Source: Chitinasiproducens palmae (lineage in GTDB: Bacteria; Pseudomonadota; Gammaproteobacteria; Burkholderiales; Burkholderiaceae). Taken from it: a stretch of DNA of 64,000 nucleotides. The notes beneath the pieces were generated by a model that was given only the letters and a program-made list of their open reading frames with translations, ran no database searches and was not told the origin of the DNA. Below are positions 33,825 through 43,880 of the stretch, one piece after another; positions within the stretch are counted from its first letter, which is position 1, and the number at the start of each line of letters is the position of its first letter. Both the position numbers and the translations under genes were made by a program. The stretch spans positions 62,001 to 126,000 of the forward strand of contig NZ_FNLO01000001.1 in NCBI RefSeq assembly GCF_900095735.1. Reading direction: 5' to 3'.

Positions 33825-35368
33825 CGACGACGACTCGAAAACGCCGCCCTGCGCGCTGCGACCCTTGCGGCGGGTTCAGTGCGTTCTTTCGCCTGCTGGC
33901 GCGTCGCGCGTCGGTGCGCTGGCCGGGCGCTGCCGGCGCGGCCGCGCTGTGTGGGTTGCTGTGTGCCGCCTGCACGCTTGACGCCGCGCCCACCGCCCGC
34001 GGCGTCAGCGTGCCGCCCACCTGGCAGAACGCGGACACTGCATCGCATGACGGCGCAGCGCAGGTGACCCGCCACTGGTGGCGCGTCTTCGGCAACGCCG
34101 ACCTGAACCGTGTTGTCGAAGCGGCCGGGCGCGAAAGCAACGAAGTCGCGGTCGCCGCGGCCCGCGTCAGGCAAGCGCAGGCCGTCGCGCGAATGAGCCG
34201 GGCCGCGACGCTTCCGGATGCGTCGCTCGATGCCACCGGCTACCGCCAGGGCAGCGGTGCATCCTGGAATGACAGTCACCCGTGGGGCACCAGCCTCGAC
34301 CTGACCGCGCACTACGAGGTCGACTTCTGGGGCGGACTCGCCGCGGCACGCGACAGCGCCGAAGCGCTGACGCGTGCAAGCACCTTTGCGCGAGACACGG
34401 TCGCATTGACAGTCACCGCGGGCGCGGCACAGCTATGGCTGCAAAGCGCCGGCTTGCGCGACAGACAACAACTTGCCCGTGCATCGCGCGACGCCGTGGC
34501 GCAGACATTGCGGCTTGTCGAGGCCCGGCAGCAGGCGGGCGAAGCCAGTGAACTCGACGTCGTGCAACAGCGAACGCTTCTTGCCCAGTTGACCCGTACC
34601 GAACGCGCGCTGCAGGAACAGACCGTCGCCAGCGACAACGCGCTTGCACTGCTGCTGGGTCGACACATCGGCGATCTGATACTGCGGCCAGCGCCGCTTG
34701 CGTCGCTGACCATCCCGTCGGTCGACGCAGGCATGCCGTCGGCGCTGCTCGCACGGCGTCCCGATATCGCGCGCGCCGAAGCCGAACTGAGCGCGGCAGA
34801 CGCGGACGTGGTCGCGGCACGGGCGCGGATGCTGCCCTCGTTCGATCTGCTCGGCGCGCTGCATTTTGGCCTGCCGTTGCGCACGATCATCGAAAGTCCG
34901 CTGTCGAGTCTCACCGCGACGCTCAGCGCGCCGCTGTTCGACGGCGGTCGCCGCGCGGCCGACCGCGACCTGCAATTGGCCAGGCAGGACGCGGCGTTGA
35001 TCAGCTATCGCGCCGCAGTGGTGGCTGCGCTGGCCGATGTCGAAACCGCGTTGAACGCGGTCCGCGGGCTCGCCGCGCAGGCCTCGGCGCAGGATGTGGA
35101 AACGGCACAGGCGCAGCGCGCACTGGCCATCGCCACGTCTCGATACCGCGCTGGCGCCGAGACGATGACCACGCTGCTCGACGCGCAGCGAACATTGTTC
35201 AGCGCGCGCGATGAAGCGGTACAGCTTCGGCAGGCGCGCCTGCAGGCCGCCGTTTCGCTCTATAAGGCGTTGGGTGGCGGCTGGGGCGACGAACTGACCG
35301 CGCAGGCCGCCGGCGTGCGTGCAACGGCGGAGGGCAGCGCAATGGACGACGGTACGGCCGGTCCGTGA
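33821..35368 (+). CDS. NodT-family outer-membrane efflux lipoprotein
   Basis: The 515-residue product is a TolC-like outer-membrane factor of the NodT/OprM group. The N-terminus is long and basic and is followed by a lipobox (LCAAC at about residues 48-52). The outer-membrane efflux repeats contain the typical ALLARRPDIARAEAELSAADADV and LSAPLFDGGRRAADRDLQLA segments. It starts inside the macB stop (ATGA). With MacA and MacB it completes a tripartite exporter, probably for the neighbouring lipopeptide. Confidence 0.93.
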   Translation: MTTTTRKRRPARCDPCGGFSAFFRLLARRASVRWPGAAGAAALCGLLCAACTLDAAPTARGVSVPPTWQNADTASHDGAAQVTRHWWRVFGNADLNRVVEAAGRESNEVAVAAARVRQAQAVARMSRAATLPDASLDATGYRQGSGASWNDSHPWGTSLDLTAHYEVDFWGGLAAARDSAEALTRASTFARDTVALTVTAGAAQLWLQSAGLRDRQQLARASRDAVAQTLRLVEARQQAGEASELDVVQQRTLLAQLTRTERALQEQTVASDNALALLLGRHIGDLILRPAPLASLTIPSVDAGMPSALLARRPDIARAEAELSAADADVVAARARMLPSFDLLGALHFGLPLRTIIESPLSSLTATLSAPLFDGGRRAADRDLQLARQDAALISYRAAVVAALADVETALNAVRGLAAQASAQDVETAQAQRALAIATSRYRAGAETMTTLLDAQRTLFSARDEAVQLRQARLQAAVSLYKALGGGWGDELTAQAAGVRATAEGSAMDDGTAGP

Positions 35369-35451
35369 CGTGCGCGGCCGGCGGCGCGCGCTATGCTGCG
35401 GAACCGTCGCCCGCCATCAGCGACGCGGAGCAGCATTCAAATCCTGCCGTC

Positions 35452-35736
35452 ATGCCACCGATCACACCACTCCGCCACGTCATCGCTTTCCGGGCGCACG
35501 TCGACGCCGTGCAACGCGTCCGCACTTGCGCCCTGCGCAGGGCGATCCAGGCCGTTGCGCCTTACCGCGGCCAGGGCATGGGGCCGCCGCAAGTCTGGGC
35601 GGCGCGACGGCATCTGCTCCATATCCGTCAGGTGCTTGAAGCGCAGAACTCCGCCGTTCTGGCGCGCAAGACCGGCATGCTCGATGCGCTGGAACACCGC
35701 CTTCAATGGAACGCCGCGCTCGCGGCCATGCGCTGA
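35452..35736 (+). CDS. Small hypothetical protein
   Basis: This is a possible 94-residue basic protein with no recognised domain and no clear ribosome site before the ATG. It lies just after the exporter operon. It may be a chance frame in GC-rich DNA; it is listed because nothing else explains the stretch. Confidence 0.3.
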   Translation: MPPITPLRHVIAFRAHVDAVQRVRTCALRRAIQAVAPYRGQGMGPPQVWAARRHLLHIRQVLEAQNSAVLARKTGMLDALEHRLQWNAALAAMR

Positions 35737-35888
35737 AGCCGCGGCCCAGCCAGTCCGGTCCGCACACCGCGCCGCAGGGCGAACTCGCCCGACGCCCTGC
35801 CCATCCATCGTGCCCGTACCGGGCCGTCCGCGCCGGGCGCATCGACTCCGCCGCGAACGGTTCGGCCGCCTGCCGCGCGCGATGCCGT

Positions 35889-36626
35889 TCACGGGTGGTG
35901 TGCCTCGGCGTCGTGACCGGCAAGCGAGCCGTCGCTGCCTCCGCCCATGCCGCCACCCATGCCACCCATGCCGCCCCCCGCCCCGCCGCCACCCTGACCC
36001 TTGCCGCCCTCCCGCGTCGCTTCGCGCGCCCCGTCCTTGCCGCGCGAACCGGATGGCCGGGTCGGCCCTTGCAGCGGAATCTCCAGGCTGTTCGGCACCG
36101 GCTCCAGGTCCAGCACGTCGCGGATGAAGTTTCGCAAGGACACCACCAGCTCCGCAGTCTGGATCGGCCGCCCTTGCGCCATTTCCGTCGCCGCGCGCGC
36201 CGCGAGTCGTACCTGCTCTTCGGTGCCCAACAGGATGATGTCGGCCAGCGCGGCTTCGACTGCGTCCCGAATCCGTCGGGGCCGTTCGGAGCCACTGCCC
36301 GCAGTGCGAGCGTCCGATGCGACCGCGGCGGCTTCCAACACCGCGTCCACGTCCCCTGCCGGCGGCGTCGCCATCGAAGCGCGCTGCAGATCGCGCAGAT
36401 GCATCGGATCGACGGCCAGATTTCCCGTGAATGAGCCTCCGAGCGCGCGATAGGCGGCAATCAAGGTCCGCAGTCGTTCGTTGATCTGCCGGTTCTCGCG
36501 CTCGCGACGCTGCTGTACGGTCTGCATCAGAAGCAGCCGCACGCCCACGCCAATCAACGTGATGACGGCGAGACCCAGCAGGGTGGACATCAGGGCCTGC
36601 CAGGAGCTGAAGTCGAGGCTGCGCAT
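35889..36626 (-). CDS. Membrane-anchored hypothetical protein with Gly/Met-rich tail
   Basis: The 245-residue product has one N-terminal membrane segment (STLLGLAVITLIGVGVRLLL, about residues 13-32). A charged QQRRERENRQINERLR stretch and a helical domain follow, and the C-terminus ends in GGGMGG repeats. The start at 36,626 has AAGGAG seven bases upstream. The function is unknown. The frame could extend upstream to 36,938 but that part has shadow-like composition. Confidence 0.75.
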   Translation of the reverse strand: MRSLDFSSWQALMSTLLGLAVITLIGVGVRLLLMQTVQQRRERENRQINERLRTLIAAYRALGGSFTGNLAVDPMHLRDLQRASMATPPAGDVDAVLEAAAVASDARTAGSGSERPRRIRDAVEAALADIILLGTEEQVRLAARAATEMAQGRPIQTAELVVSLRNFIRDVLDLEPVPNSLEIPLQGPTRPSGSRGKDGAREATREGGKGQGGGGAGGGMGGMGGGMGGGSDGSLAGHDAEAHHP

Positions 36627-36904
36627 TCTTTCTCCTTGAGCGCGACCCGCAAAAGACTGGCGAGCGCTCGGCGGTGCAATTTTGATAAAGTCTGGAAACT
36701 GTCCGGCCATTTGCAAGTCGCGGTCCAGGCCACGCGTCGCTCCAGCGCGAGCGCACGGCTTGGCCGTCGATCGCGATGGCAGTGGAGGCAGCGGTGGCGA
36801 CGGAGAGCGCAATCGCAACAGCGACGGAATGGCAATCGAGCCGCCCATGCGCAAGCGCACGAGCGAGAACCGCGTCCCATGTCCTCCAACGATACAAGCC
36901 GCTG

Positions 36905-37450
36905 ATGATGCCCGAGCCAGGTTCTCCGTCAACCCCATCCACCGTCTCGCCGCTTACGCTGCGGTGCGCATCGGCGGCCGACGTCGCGACGGTCACACGC
37001 ATGCACACCGCCAGTTGGCGTTCCGCCTACCGCGGGATCCTTCCCGACGCCTACCTGGACGGCAACCTGGAAGCGGAGCGCTTGCAAGACTGGGCGTACA
37101 AACTGCCAGCGCTGGTGAACGGCGACGGCTTGGCGCTGATCGCCGAGATCGACGGGGAGCCACTCGGACTGGCATGTGCGATGAATGCCGACGCCGACGG
37201 CAGCGTGCTCCTGGACCAACTGCACGTGCTGCCCGCCGCGAAAGGGCGGGGTCTAGGTTCAGCGCTGATCGATGCGGTGGAGAATTGGGCGCGGGCGAGC
37301 GACGCTGACAGCATGCATCTGCTGGTGCTGTCCCAAAACGCCGCCGCGATCGGCTTCTACGAGTCGCGCGGGTGGCGACGCAGCGGCATGGTAAAGGCGC
37401 CACTCGGCGGCATCATCGTTGCGGCCTTTCGCTACGAATTGACCCTCTAG
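36905..37450 (+). CDS. GNAT-family N-acetyltransferase
   Basis: The 181-residue protein carries the acetyl-CoA binding motif of the GNAT fold (LHVLPAAKGRGLGSALID, residues about 103-120) and the later NAAAIGFYESRGWRRSG segment. The substrate is not evident. Tandem ATG codons at 36,905 and 36,908 make the exact start uncertain by one residue. Confidence 0.88.
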   Translation: MMPEPGSPSTPSTVSPLTLRCASAADVATVTRMHTASWRSAYRGILPDAYLDGNLEAERLQDWAYKLPALVNGDGLALIAEIDGEPLGLACAMNADADGSVLLDQLHVLPAAKGRGLGSALIDAVENWARASDADSMHLLVLSQNAAAIGFYESRGWRRSGMVKAPLGGIIVAAFRYELTL

Positions 37451-37944
37451 CGATCGACGCCCTGCTCGCCGCACCGTTCGGCGCAGGCGCGGGAGTGCGC
37501 CGGCCGCTGGCATAGGCCGAATCGCGCCGCTTGAGCATGGTCGCCTAAATCGCCTGGCGCGCCCCGGCGCGCGCGCGTGCGCGGATCCGGGCAGCGAGCT
37601 GCGCACTCGCTGCGTTGCGTCGCCTGCCGAACAGCCATCGCCCACCGGCCGACGTGCCATAGCGCGCACGCCCGGCCATGCGTCAGCGAAGCCGTCGGCT
37701 GGTCGGCAGTCAGCGCTGCCCGCAGCCGGTGCCCGGCGTGCGTGAAGACGCATATTGCGATGCGGGTCAAGCCACGCCTGCCGACGACCCGACGCGCGTT
37801 GCGTCAGCTTCGATGGCGCGCCGCTTGCGACGTCACGGCAATGCCCTCCGTTGCGCGGTCTTCAGAATACTTCTATGCGTGACAGTAAGAAACCGGTAAG
37901 CGCTGGACGCTACGATCGAACTCTTCCGCCCGGAGCTACGCTGC
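37451..37944. other. Intergenic stretch, nothing clear
   Basis: Short frames here lack coding features. A GGAG sequence near the right end is the likely ribosome site of the next gene. Confidence 0.5.
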
Positions 37945-38259
37945 ATGGCCTTTTTCTTGACGATCGTCCAGCTCCACGATGCGAACCCGACAGCTGATCG
38001 AAAGCTGCAGTCGGGAATGGAAGCGGCCGGCTTCAGCCGCCACCTCAACTGCGGCGACGCCGATACCTGCATCCTGCCGGACAGCGCATATTGGTATTCG
38101 TCCTCGCGCGCGGGTGATGATATCGAGACCGCACGGATCAACGAACTGGCACGGCGCGCCGCCGGCCCGACCGGCAAACGGTTTTCGATCCTGACCGTCG
38201 AGGTCGCGCGCGGTATCGCGATGATCTGGGACCTCGATCCCGTTTCGCAGCAAAAGTGA
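37945..38259 (+). CDS. Hypothetical protein
   Basis: The 104-residue product (starting MAFFLTIVQLHDANPTADR) has no domain I recognise. It looks soluble and has balanced composition unlike the antisense shadows nearby. GGAG lies about ten bases before the ATG. Moderate confidence that it is a real gene. Confidence 0.6.
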   Translation: MAFFLTIVQLHDANPTADRKLQSGMEAAGFSRHLNCGDADTCILPDSAYWYSSSRAGDDIETARINELARRAAGPTGKRFSILTVEVARGIAMIWDLDPVSQQK

Positions 38260-38295
38260 AACGCGCCGCGTCGGCGTTGCCACCGCGCGATGCGC

Positions 38296-38628
38296 TCACC
38301 CTGTAGGCAGCTCCCCTGTGGGCGGGTAAGCCACGGCGCCCGGCAGTGGATGCGATGGAACCAAACCGTGCAATGGCGCAGTCGCCAGATACGCTGCCTT
38401 TGCGGCGGCCGCCCTTTCGGCCTCGACGGCCGTTGGGAAATGTCCAAGTACACGCTCGAAGTAGCGCGTTCCTGACGCGTCATTCCACACGACGCGAACG
38501 CGGGCAGCGAACATTTGATCGCGGCTCACCTCGACCAACGGCGTTACTCGCCTGTCGATCGCCGTTATGACATTTAGAACCACGCGATGTCCCGGTGAGT
38601 GAACAGAGCCGCATTTTAATTGATGCAT
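38296..38628 (-). CDS. Hypothetical protein
   Basis: A 110-residue protein from the ATG at 38,628. Residues 40-85 (VRVVWNDASGTRYFERVLGHFPTAVEAERAA) resemble a small conserved fold seen in uncharacterised Burkholderia proteins; I cannot name the family. It faces the previous gene tail to tail. Confidence 0.6.
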   Translation of the reverse strand: MHQLKCGSVHSPGHRVVLNVITAIDRRVTPLVEVSRDQMFAARVRVVWNDASGTRYFERVLGHFPTAVEAERAAAAKAAYLATAPLHGLVPSHPLPGAVAYPPTGELPTG

Positions 38629-38937
38629 CGCGACCAGCGTCGTAAGCGCACTCTGAAAATGCCGCAAGCTACGCGACGCGCGGCCTGCTAATGCGGTAGC
38701 CGACCTACAATTCACCGCGCCATGCGAGCAATGCGAGCGTCCGGACGCCGAGGTCGCGCGCTGCCGGTCCCTGTTCTTCAAGGGTCGCCGTGCCACGCTC
38801 CCGCGACAAGATCGCCGCGGCCATGTTTCATTCGATCAAGAACCCGGCATGCATCATCCACGATCGCCGCGCGCTAAATCGGCAACGCGAATTTGCTACG
38901 CTACACATCCCAACGCGCACGAGCCGGTTCCTTCTTC

Positions 38938-39399
38938 ATGACCATCGAAACAGTGTCCCACGTTGGACCCGTCGCAGCCGTCATCGCGGTCGTTCTATAT
39001 CGAAACAAGGTTCTCCTGGTCCGACGCATCAATGCGCCCGACGCTGGGAAGTGGGGCTTCCCGGGTGGCAAGATCGAATTTGGCGAGACGATCGAAGCCG
39101 CCGCCGAGCGCGAGTTACGCGAAGAGACGGGCGTCGACGCCGTCGCGAGCGACGTGATTACCGCACTCGACGCACTCGATGATGTCGACGGTATTTCGCA
39201 ACAACACTTTGTGCTCGTCGCCGTGAGGTGCCATTTTCGGTCCGGCGTGCCCGTCGCGGGCGACGACGCAATGGAGGCGCGCTGGTTCGACATTGGCGCG
39301 GTCGACGCAATGACGCTCGATCTGAGCGCAGGTGTGACGCACGTTTTGCATCGCGCAGCGACCCTCGTATCCGCCGGGGACGCGTCGCCGTCAGCGTGA
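38938..39399 (+). CDS. Nudix hydrolase
   Basis: The 153-residue product contains a full Nudix box (GGKIEFGETIEAAAERELRE then ETG, residues about 40-62), which binds Mg and cleaves nucleoside diphosphate derivatives. N-terminal VAAVIAVVLYRNKVLLVRR resembles ADP-ribose or MutT-like sanitation enzymes. The substrate is not defined. The ATG at 38,938 is preferred to an upstream in-frame start because the fold begins right after it. Confidence 0.92.
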   Translation: MTIETVSHVGPVAAVIAVVLYRNKVLLVRRINAPDAGKWGFPGGKIEFGETIEAAAERELREETGVDAVASDVITALDALDDVDGISQQHFVLVAVRCHFRSGVPVAGDDAMEARWFDIGAVDAMTLDLSAGVTHVLHRAATLVSAGDASPSA

Positions 39400-39572
39400 T
39401 TCGCCACTGCGCCCAAGCCGTCTGCCTTACCGCGCATTCGCGCCACGCCAGCGCGGTCGCATGCCGCTTCGCTACCGTCCGGCACGACTTTCAGAAACAT
39501 TCTAGTATTCAGCCACGATCAGAATGCTCGGCCGCCCGCACGGCCGACAGCCACCTCACCGGGGAACCCACA

Positions 39573-40061
39573 ATGAACGAAGACAGCCACCGATTGTCGA
39601 TGACGGTGCTGATGACACCCGACATGGCGAATTTCTCGGGTAACGTGCACGGCGGCACGATCCTGAAACTGCTCGATGGCGTCGCGTACGCGTGCGCCAG
39701 CCGCTATGCAGGCCGCTACGTCGTGACCTTGTCGGTCGACCAGGTCGTCTTTCGTCAGCCGATCCATGTCGGCGAACTCGTCACCTTCCTGGCGTCCGTC
39801 AATTACACCGGGCGCAGTTCGATGGAGATCGGCATCAAGGTCGTCACGGAGAACATCCGCGACAAGTTAGTGCGCCACACGAACAGCTGCTATTTCACGA
39901 TGGTGGCGGTCGACGACAACGGGCAATCCGTCGAGGTGCCACCGCTGCAACCTGCCGACGACATCGAGCGCGAGCGCTTCCGGAAAGCGGAGTTGCGGCG
40001 TGAACTGCGGCGCGAAATGGAAAGCCGTTACCAGCAGATCAAGACGCTCGGCACCTTGTAG
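39573..40061 (+). CDS. Acyl-CoA thioesterase, hotdog fold (YciA-like)
   Basis: The 162-residue protein matches the acyl-CoA hydrolase branch of hotdog thioesterases: NVHGGTILKLLDGVAYACASRYAG and SVDQVVFRQPIHVGELV. These enzymes release free fatty acid from acyl-CoA in the cytoplasm. GGGGA lies upstream of the ATG. The charged C-terminal helix (RKAELRRELRREMESRYQQ) is longer than in E. coli YciA. Confidence 0.9.
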   Translation: MNEDSHRLSMTVLMTPDMANFSGNVHGGTILKLLDGVAYACASRYAGRYVVTLSVDQVVFRQPIHVGELVTFLASVNYTGRSSMEIGIKVVTENIRDKLVRHTNSCYFTMVAVDDNGQSVEVPPLQPADDIERERFRKAELRRELRREMESRYQQIKTLGTL

Positions 40062-40249
40062 CAAGCGACTGGGCGTTGCCTTGCGCGGCCCCCAGTCGAG
40101 CGCGTCGCCGGCCGCCTGCGTTAAGCTACGCGCTGCTCATCGAGCGAACGGCTCGCGTGCCGCGAGCAGTCTTGCAACGATCGGGCTGCGCGACGCCGCC
40201 GCGTGGCGAGGTCGACGTTGTCCATCTTTCTCTCTTGCCGTCCACTGCC

Positions 40250-40864
40250 TTGACGACCTACACGCTAGGCGCGCCGGTTAGCGCCGAACTCGAGATCCGC
40301 AAGAGCCGGTTCATCGCCCACGCGATGCCGGTTGCCGATCGCGTCGCGGCGATGGCGCAAATCGATGCGTTGCGGGCGGCGCATCCGGGCGCAACGCATG
40401 TTTGTTGGGCACTGCTCGCGGCTGGCCAGTCGGGCATGTCGGACGATGGGGAACCGTCCGGCACCGCGGGCCGGCCGATTCTGGAAGTGCTCCGTCATCA
40501 TGATCTCGATGGCACGTTGGCGGCGGTTGTGCGGTACTACGGCGGCATCAAGCTGGGTGCCGGAGGCCTCGTGCGCGCTTACACGGATGCGATCGCAACC
40601 GCGCTGCGCCATGCCACGCGGGTCGAACGCATCCGCCGAACACGCGTACAGCTCGTCCTGGACTATCCGGACGAAGCCCGTGCCCGGCGCCTGATCGAAC
40701 AGTCCGCTTACGTTCTCGATGCATCCGAGTACGGAATGGACGTACGGTTGACGGTCGATCTGCCACTCGATGAGCGTGCGAGGTTCGAGGCCAGCGTGCG
40801 CGACGCGACGCAGGGACGAAGTCGCTGTCTCATGTCGGACGACGAAAGCGACGCTGTCACCTGA
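40250..40864 (+). CDS. yigZ: YigZ/IMPACT family protein
   Basis: The product of about 204 residues has the YigZ/UPF0029 signature SDDGEPSGTAGRP and VVRYYGGIKLGAGGLVRAY. E. coli YigZ has this fold; eukaryotic IMPACT regulates Gcn2. The exact bacterial role is unsettled. No ATG lies near the expected start. The TTG at 40,250 fits the family's N-terminal length; a TTG at 40,235 is an alternative. Confidence 0.85.
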   Translation: MTTYTLGAPVSAELEIRKSRFIAHAMPVADRVAAMAQIDALRAAHPGATHVCWALLAAGQSGMSDDGEPSGTAGRPILEVLRHHDLDGTLAAVVRYYGGIKLGAGGLVRAYTDAIATALRHATRVERIRRTRVQLVLDYPDEARARRLIEQSAYVLDASEYGMDVRLTVDLPLDERARFEASVRDATQGRSRCLMSDDESDAVT

Positions 40865-41844
40865 AGGTTGCCTGAAGGAGACCCTGGGGGACTTCCCTGC
40901 TAATTCGGTCTCGTCACGCAGCGCTGGCGAAAACTGCTTCTCGCGCGGCGCATCGTTGTGCGGCTTAACGGCGGCAGTGCCGAATGGATCAGGCGACGCG
41001 CACGTCGTCCGCCATGAAGGCCGATAGCTCGGATCGACGACTCGCCGCCGAGAATCGATCGCTGCAGTGTCGCCGCCGACGGAAAACCCATCGCGCGGCA
41101 TCGTCGAAATCGCTTGCTGATCGAAACGCCGAAGCAGCCCGAACGCTGCGGCTGCCATCGCGTCGAGCGGCATGCGGCGTGACGCCTCCTCGCGGACGAA
41201 GGCCGGCTTGTCCGAGCGAGTCGCAAAGCAGGTCATCGGGTCGGACCGCGCCGAGCGCCTGCAGCGTGCCTTTTCGAAAGACGGGCAACACGCGATGGTG
41301 TGGAGATTGCTACGCTTCCCTATCGTTTCGTGCGATGCACCGTTTCCGGTGCCGCGATTATCGGTTGCAGCTCGCTGTCAGAATGAACAGACCGCGAGCG
41401 CCAACGACCAAGTCGTGACGTCGCCGGAACCGGTGGATGCGAGATGGTGTGCGTGCCGAAGTAAATTTCGATGCTGCGGCGGCGCCTCGCAACGCGGTGC
41501 GCCGGTTGGCGCACCACGGACGTCGCGCAGTCGCCGACGAGGCGCGGCATCGTCACTTCGCGACTAATACGATCTGCGATGGAAGTGACGACTTGGATCG
41601 GAATCGCTGTGACTCGCGTAAATAGTTGCGAGGCTTGGAAGAAACACCTGATTGCGATAACCACTGCATGCGCGTTTGCGGTCATAATCAAAGCGTGTGA
41701 CCGCGCGCAACGTACCGACGATGTCGTTAAAGTCACACGGACCGGCATCAACGGTGTGCGAAGTAACGTTTGGACGCCATCCTGGATTGACACGTCACCA
41801 GAACGCGGCAACACTTCGCGGTTTAACCACTAAGGAGAATAAAG
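40865..41844. other. Long intergenic region, no convincing gene
   Basis: About 980 bases with only short or shadow frames on both strands. The final bases hold the AAGGAG ribosome site of the histone-like gene. It may be decayed coding sequence, but no recognisable remnant was found. Confidence 0.5.
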
Positions 41845-42369
41845 ATGGCAACGGCAAGCAAGGCAACATCGGTAGAGAAGCTGGAAGCGGCGGCGAATCG
41901 CCTGGGCGAAGCAGCGAAGAAGGCACTGGCGAAAGCCGAACAAGCTCGCAAGGACGCGCTGCAGAAAGTATCGCAATACGAGAAGGCCGTGAAGGCTGCG
42001 GTCAAGGAAGCGAAGGCGGCAAGCAAGGCCAGTGCGAAGAGCACGACCACGCGCGGCGCTGCGGCGAAGAAGACTACTGCGCGCAAGAGCGCCGCCGGCA
42101 AGACTGCGGGCACGACTGCTCGCAAGACGACGTCGGGTCGTTCGACGGGCCGGGCTGCAGCGAAGGGCGCATCGGCGAAGACCACGTCGACCCGCGGTGC
42201 CGCCAAGAAGGCAAGCAGCAAGACCACGACGGCGCGCAAGACCTCGGCACCGGCCAAGGCGCCGACCGCTCGCAAGACGGCTCGCAAGACGCCGACCAAG
42301 CGTGCTTCGAAGACCGCCGCACCGGCAACGCCTTCGACGTCGTCGACCGAGTCGGGCAACAACGCCTGA
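41845..42369 (+). CDS. Histone H1-like DNA-binding protein
   Basis: The 174-residue protein has an acidic-basic helical N-terminus (about 1-60, rich in Lys, Ala, Glu) and a long Lys/Ala/Thr/Arg tail with repeated ARKT, AAKK and TTARK motifs. This is the histone H1/AlgP-like type found in Burkholderia nucleoids. It should bind DNA non-specifically. AAGGAG lies eight bases before the ATG. A strong hairpin follows at 42,441-42,470. A threonine-rich tail distinguishes it from the usual PAKK repeats. Confidence 0.93.
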   Translation: MATASKATSVEKLEAAANRLGEAAKKALAKAEQARKDALQKVSQYEKAVKAAVKEAKAASKASAKSTTTRGAAAKKTTARKSAAGKTAGTTARKTTSGRSTGRAAAKGASAKTTSTRGAAKKASSKTTTARKTSAPAKAPTARKTARKTPTKRASKTAAPATPSTSSTESGNNA

Positions 42370-42440
42370 CGCGAGTCGCATCGCGCTATTGACGCGACTG
42401 CCGGCGCGCCCCTCGGGGCGTTGTCTGGTTCGCGCGAGAT

Positions 42441-42470
42441 GAACACGGCCCGCCCATGCGGGCCGTGTTC
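42441..42470. terminator. Hairpin downstream of the histone-like gene
   Basis: A perfect 13-bp stem (42,441-42,453 with 42,458-42,470) encloses a CCAT loop. It is GC-rich but no T run follows, so intrinsic termination is likely but not certain. Confidence 0.7.
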
Positions 42471-43295
42471 GCATTCCGTCTCCGAATCGATGCGCTGCGT
42501 GAAGCCGGCAAGCCGCTTCGCGCGCCCGCTCGCCGTGCATGCCCCGCGCAGCTCACCTGGATCTCGCGGCGTCGCGCACGCCTGCGTGGTGAATCGCAGC
42601 GCCCGGGCGCCCCGACGCGGCCTCCCGGTCGACCCGGCGTTCGCGCCGAAGCCTTCCACCGACGCCAGGCAATCAGGGACGGTGGCGCCCCATCTGCCCA
42701 GCCGATCCACGTGCCGCTTCCAGTAGCTGCCGGCGCGGCATCCGAGCGACGTTCCTTTCGCCCACCTTGATTCGGTGGTGCTCCTGTTCCTGCGGACGAA
42801 GCAGGCGCGGCTGTCGGCCCATCGCATCTTTACTGATTTGCTTAGCGCGATTCCGCGTCAAAAAATTCGGACGGCGCGGGAGAAACTTGCGTCGCCGAGC
42901 ACGGCCGTCTACAACGCGGTGTCGCACAGGCATTCTTGCGCAGCGACAGTAAGGGACGGGAATCGCGCGCCCATGCCGGCGGCGCGCGCAGTCGGATGCG
43001 ATGCACGGTGCCGACCGCCTGCTGCGCAGCGTCGAGGAGTAAGGCCCTGCGAACGCCGGCCATTTCGCGATGCTTCGTCCATCCGCTACCGGTGACTTGC
43101 GTCCGCTGAAGGCTAAAGACGATTCACGCCGTACGTGCCTCCGCCTAACTGTTGCGCCCGTCACTCGCAAGCGGGCTCGACAACAGCCAATCAACGCGGT
43201 CGTGCGGAGTGTGGGCTCAAGTCATCGAGCCAGACAACCATTACCGTCTCCCGCGTGCACGGGATCGCATTGCAAGGCACGTCGCTCGGCGCGTA
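42471..43295. other. Intergenic region, nothing clear
   Basis: About 825 bases without a convincing coding frame, motif or RNA gene between the hairpin and the LysE-type gene. Confidence 0.5.
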
Positions 43296-43880
43296 TCAGC
43301 GGAAAAAAGAGAATGCGAGCGCGACCAGCGCGAGCGCCATGACACCATTGAAGATGCGCTGCCGTCGTGGACTGTTCAGCGCGTTGCGAATGGCGACACC
43401 GAAGAGCGTCCACAACGACAGACATGGGAAACCGACGATCGCGCCGACGACCGACGCGGCGAGCGCCCAATGCAGCGGTGCGTAACCGAGCGGCTGAAAC
43501 GCGGAGGCGATCGTCAGCGCGCGTATCCAACTCTTCGGATTGACGCCCTGGAACAGGGCGGCCTGCCAGAGCGAAACCGGTCGCGGCGCAGGCAGACCCG
43601 CCGCACGAGTGCGCGTCAGCTTCCAGGCGAGAAATACGAGATACGCCGCGCCGGCGATCCGCAACCACCACTGCAACGCCGGATAGGACAGGAAGACAAG
43701 ACCGAGACCCAGACAAGCGAGCATCGTCTGCAATGCGATGCCCAGAATGCAGCCCGAGATTTGCGGCAGTGCGGCGCGGTAGCCGAAGTTGGCACCGGCG
43801 GTCGCGACCATCAGATTGTTCGGGCCGGGCGTGCTAGACATCAGCGCGCAATAGCTCAACAGGGGCAGCAGTTCTTTCAA
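43296..43880 (-). CDS. LysE/RhtB-family amino-acid exporter
   Basis: The 194-residue membrane protein has the family signature STPGPNNLMVATAGANFGYRAALP near the N-terminus, the NPKSW motif in the middle, and about six hydrophobic segments. LysE/RhtB proteins export amino acids or their derivatives through the inner membrane. The TTG at 43,880 gives the usual N-terminal length (KELLPLLSYCALMSSTPG); the ribosome site is weak. An in-frame upstream extension to 44,063 looks non-coding. Confidence 0.85.
   Translation of the reverse strand: MKELLPLLSYCALMSSTPGPNNLMVATAGANFGYRAALPQISGCILGIALQTMLACLGLGLVFLSYPALQWWLRIAGAAYLVFLAWKLTRTRAAGLPAPRPVSLWQAALFQGVNPKSWIRALTIASAFQPLGYAPLHWALAASVVGAIVGFPCLSLWTLFGVAIRNALNSPRRQRIFNGVMALALVALAFSFFR

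Noticed and set aside
35437-37008. A 523-codon minus-strand frame
   Set aside because: It overlaps the GNAT gene and the Gly-rich membrane protein, whose frame has a good ribosome site and a membrane segment.
41320-41814. A 164-codon minus-strand frame in the gap before the histone-like gene
   Set aside because: No ribosome site, domain or coding-like composition; it may be chance.
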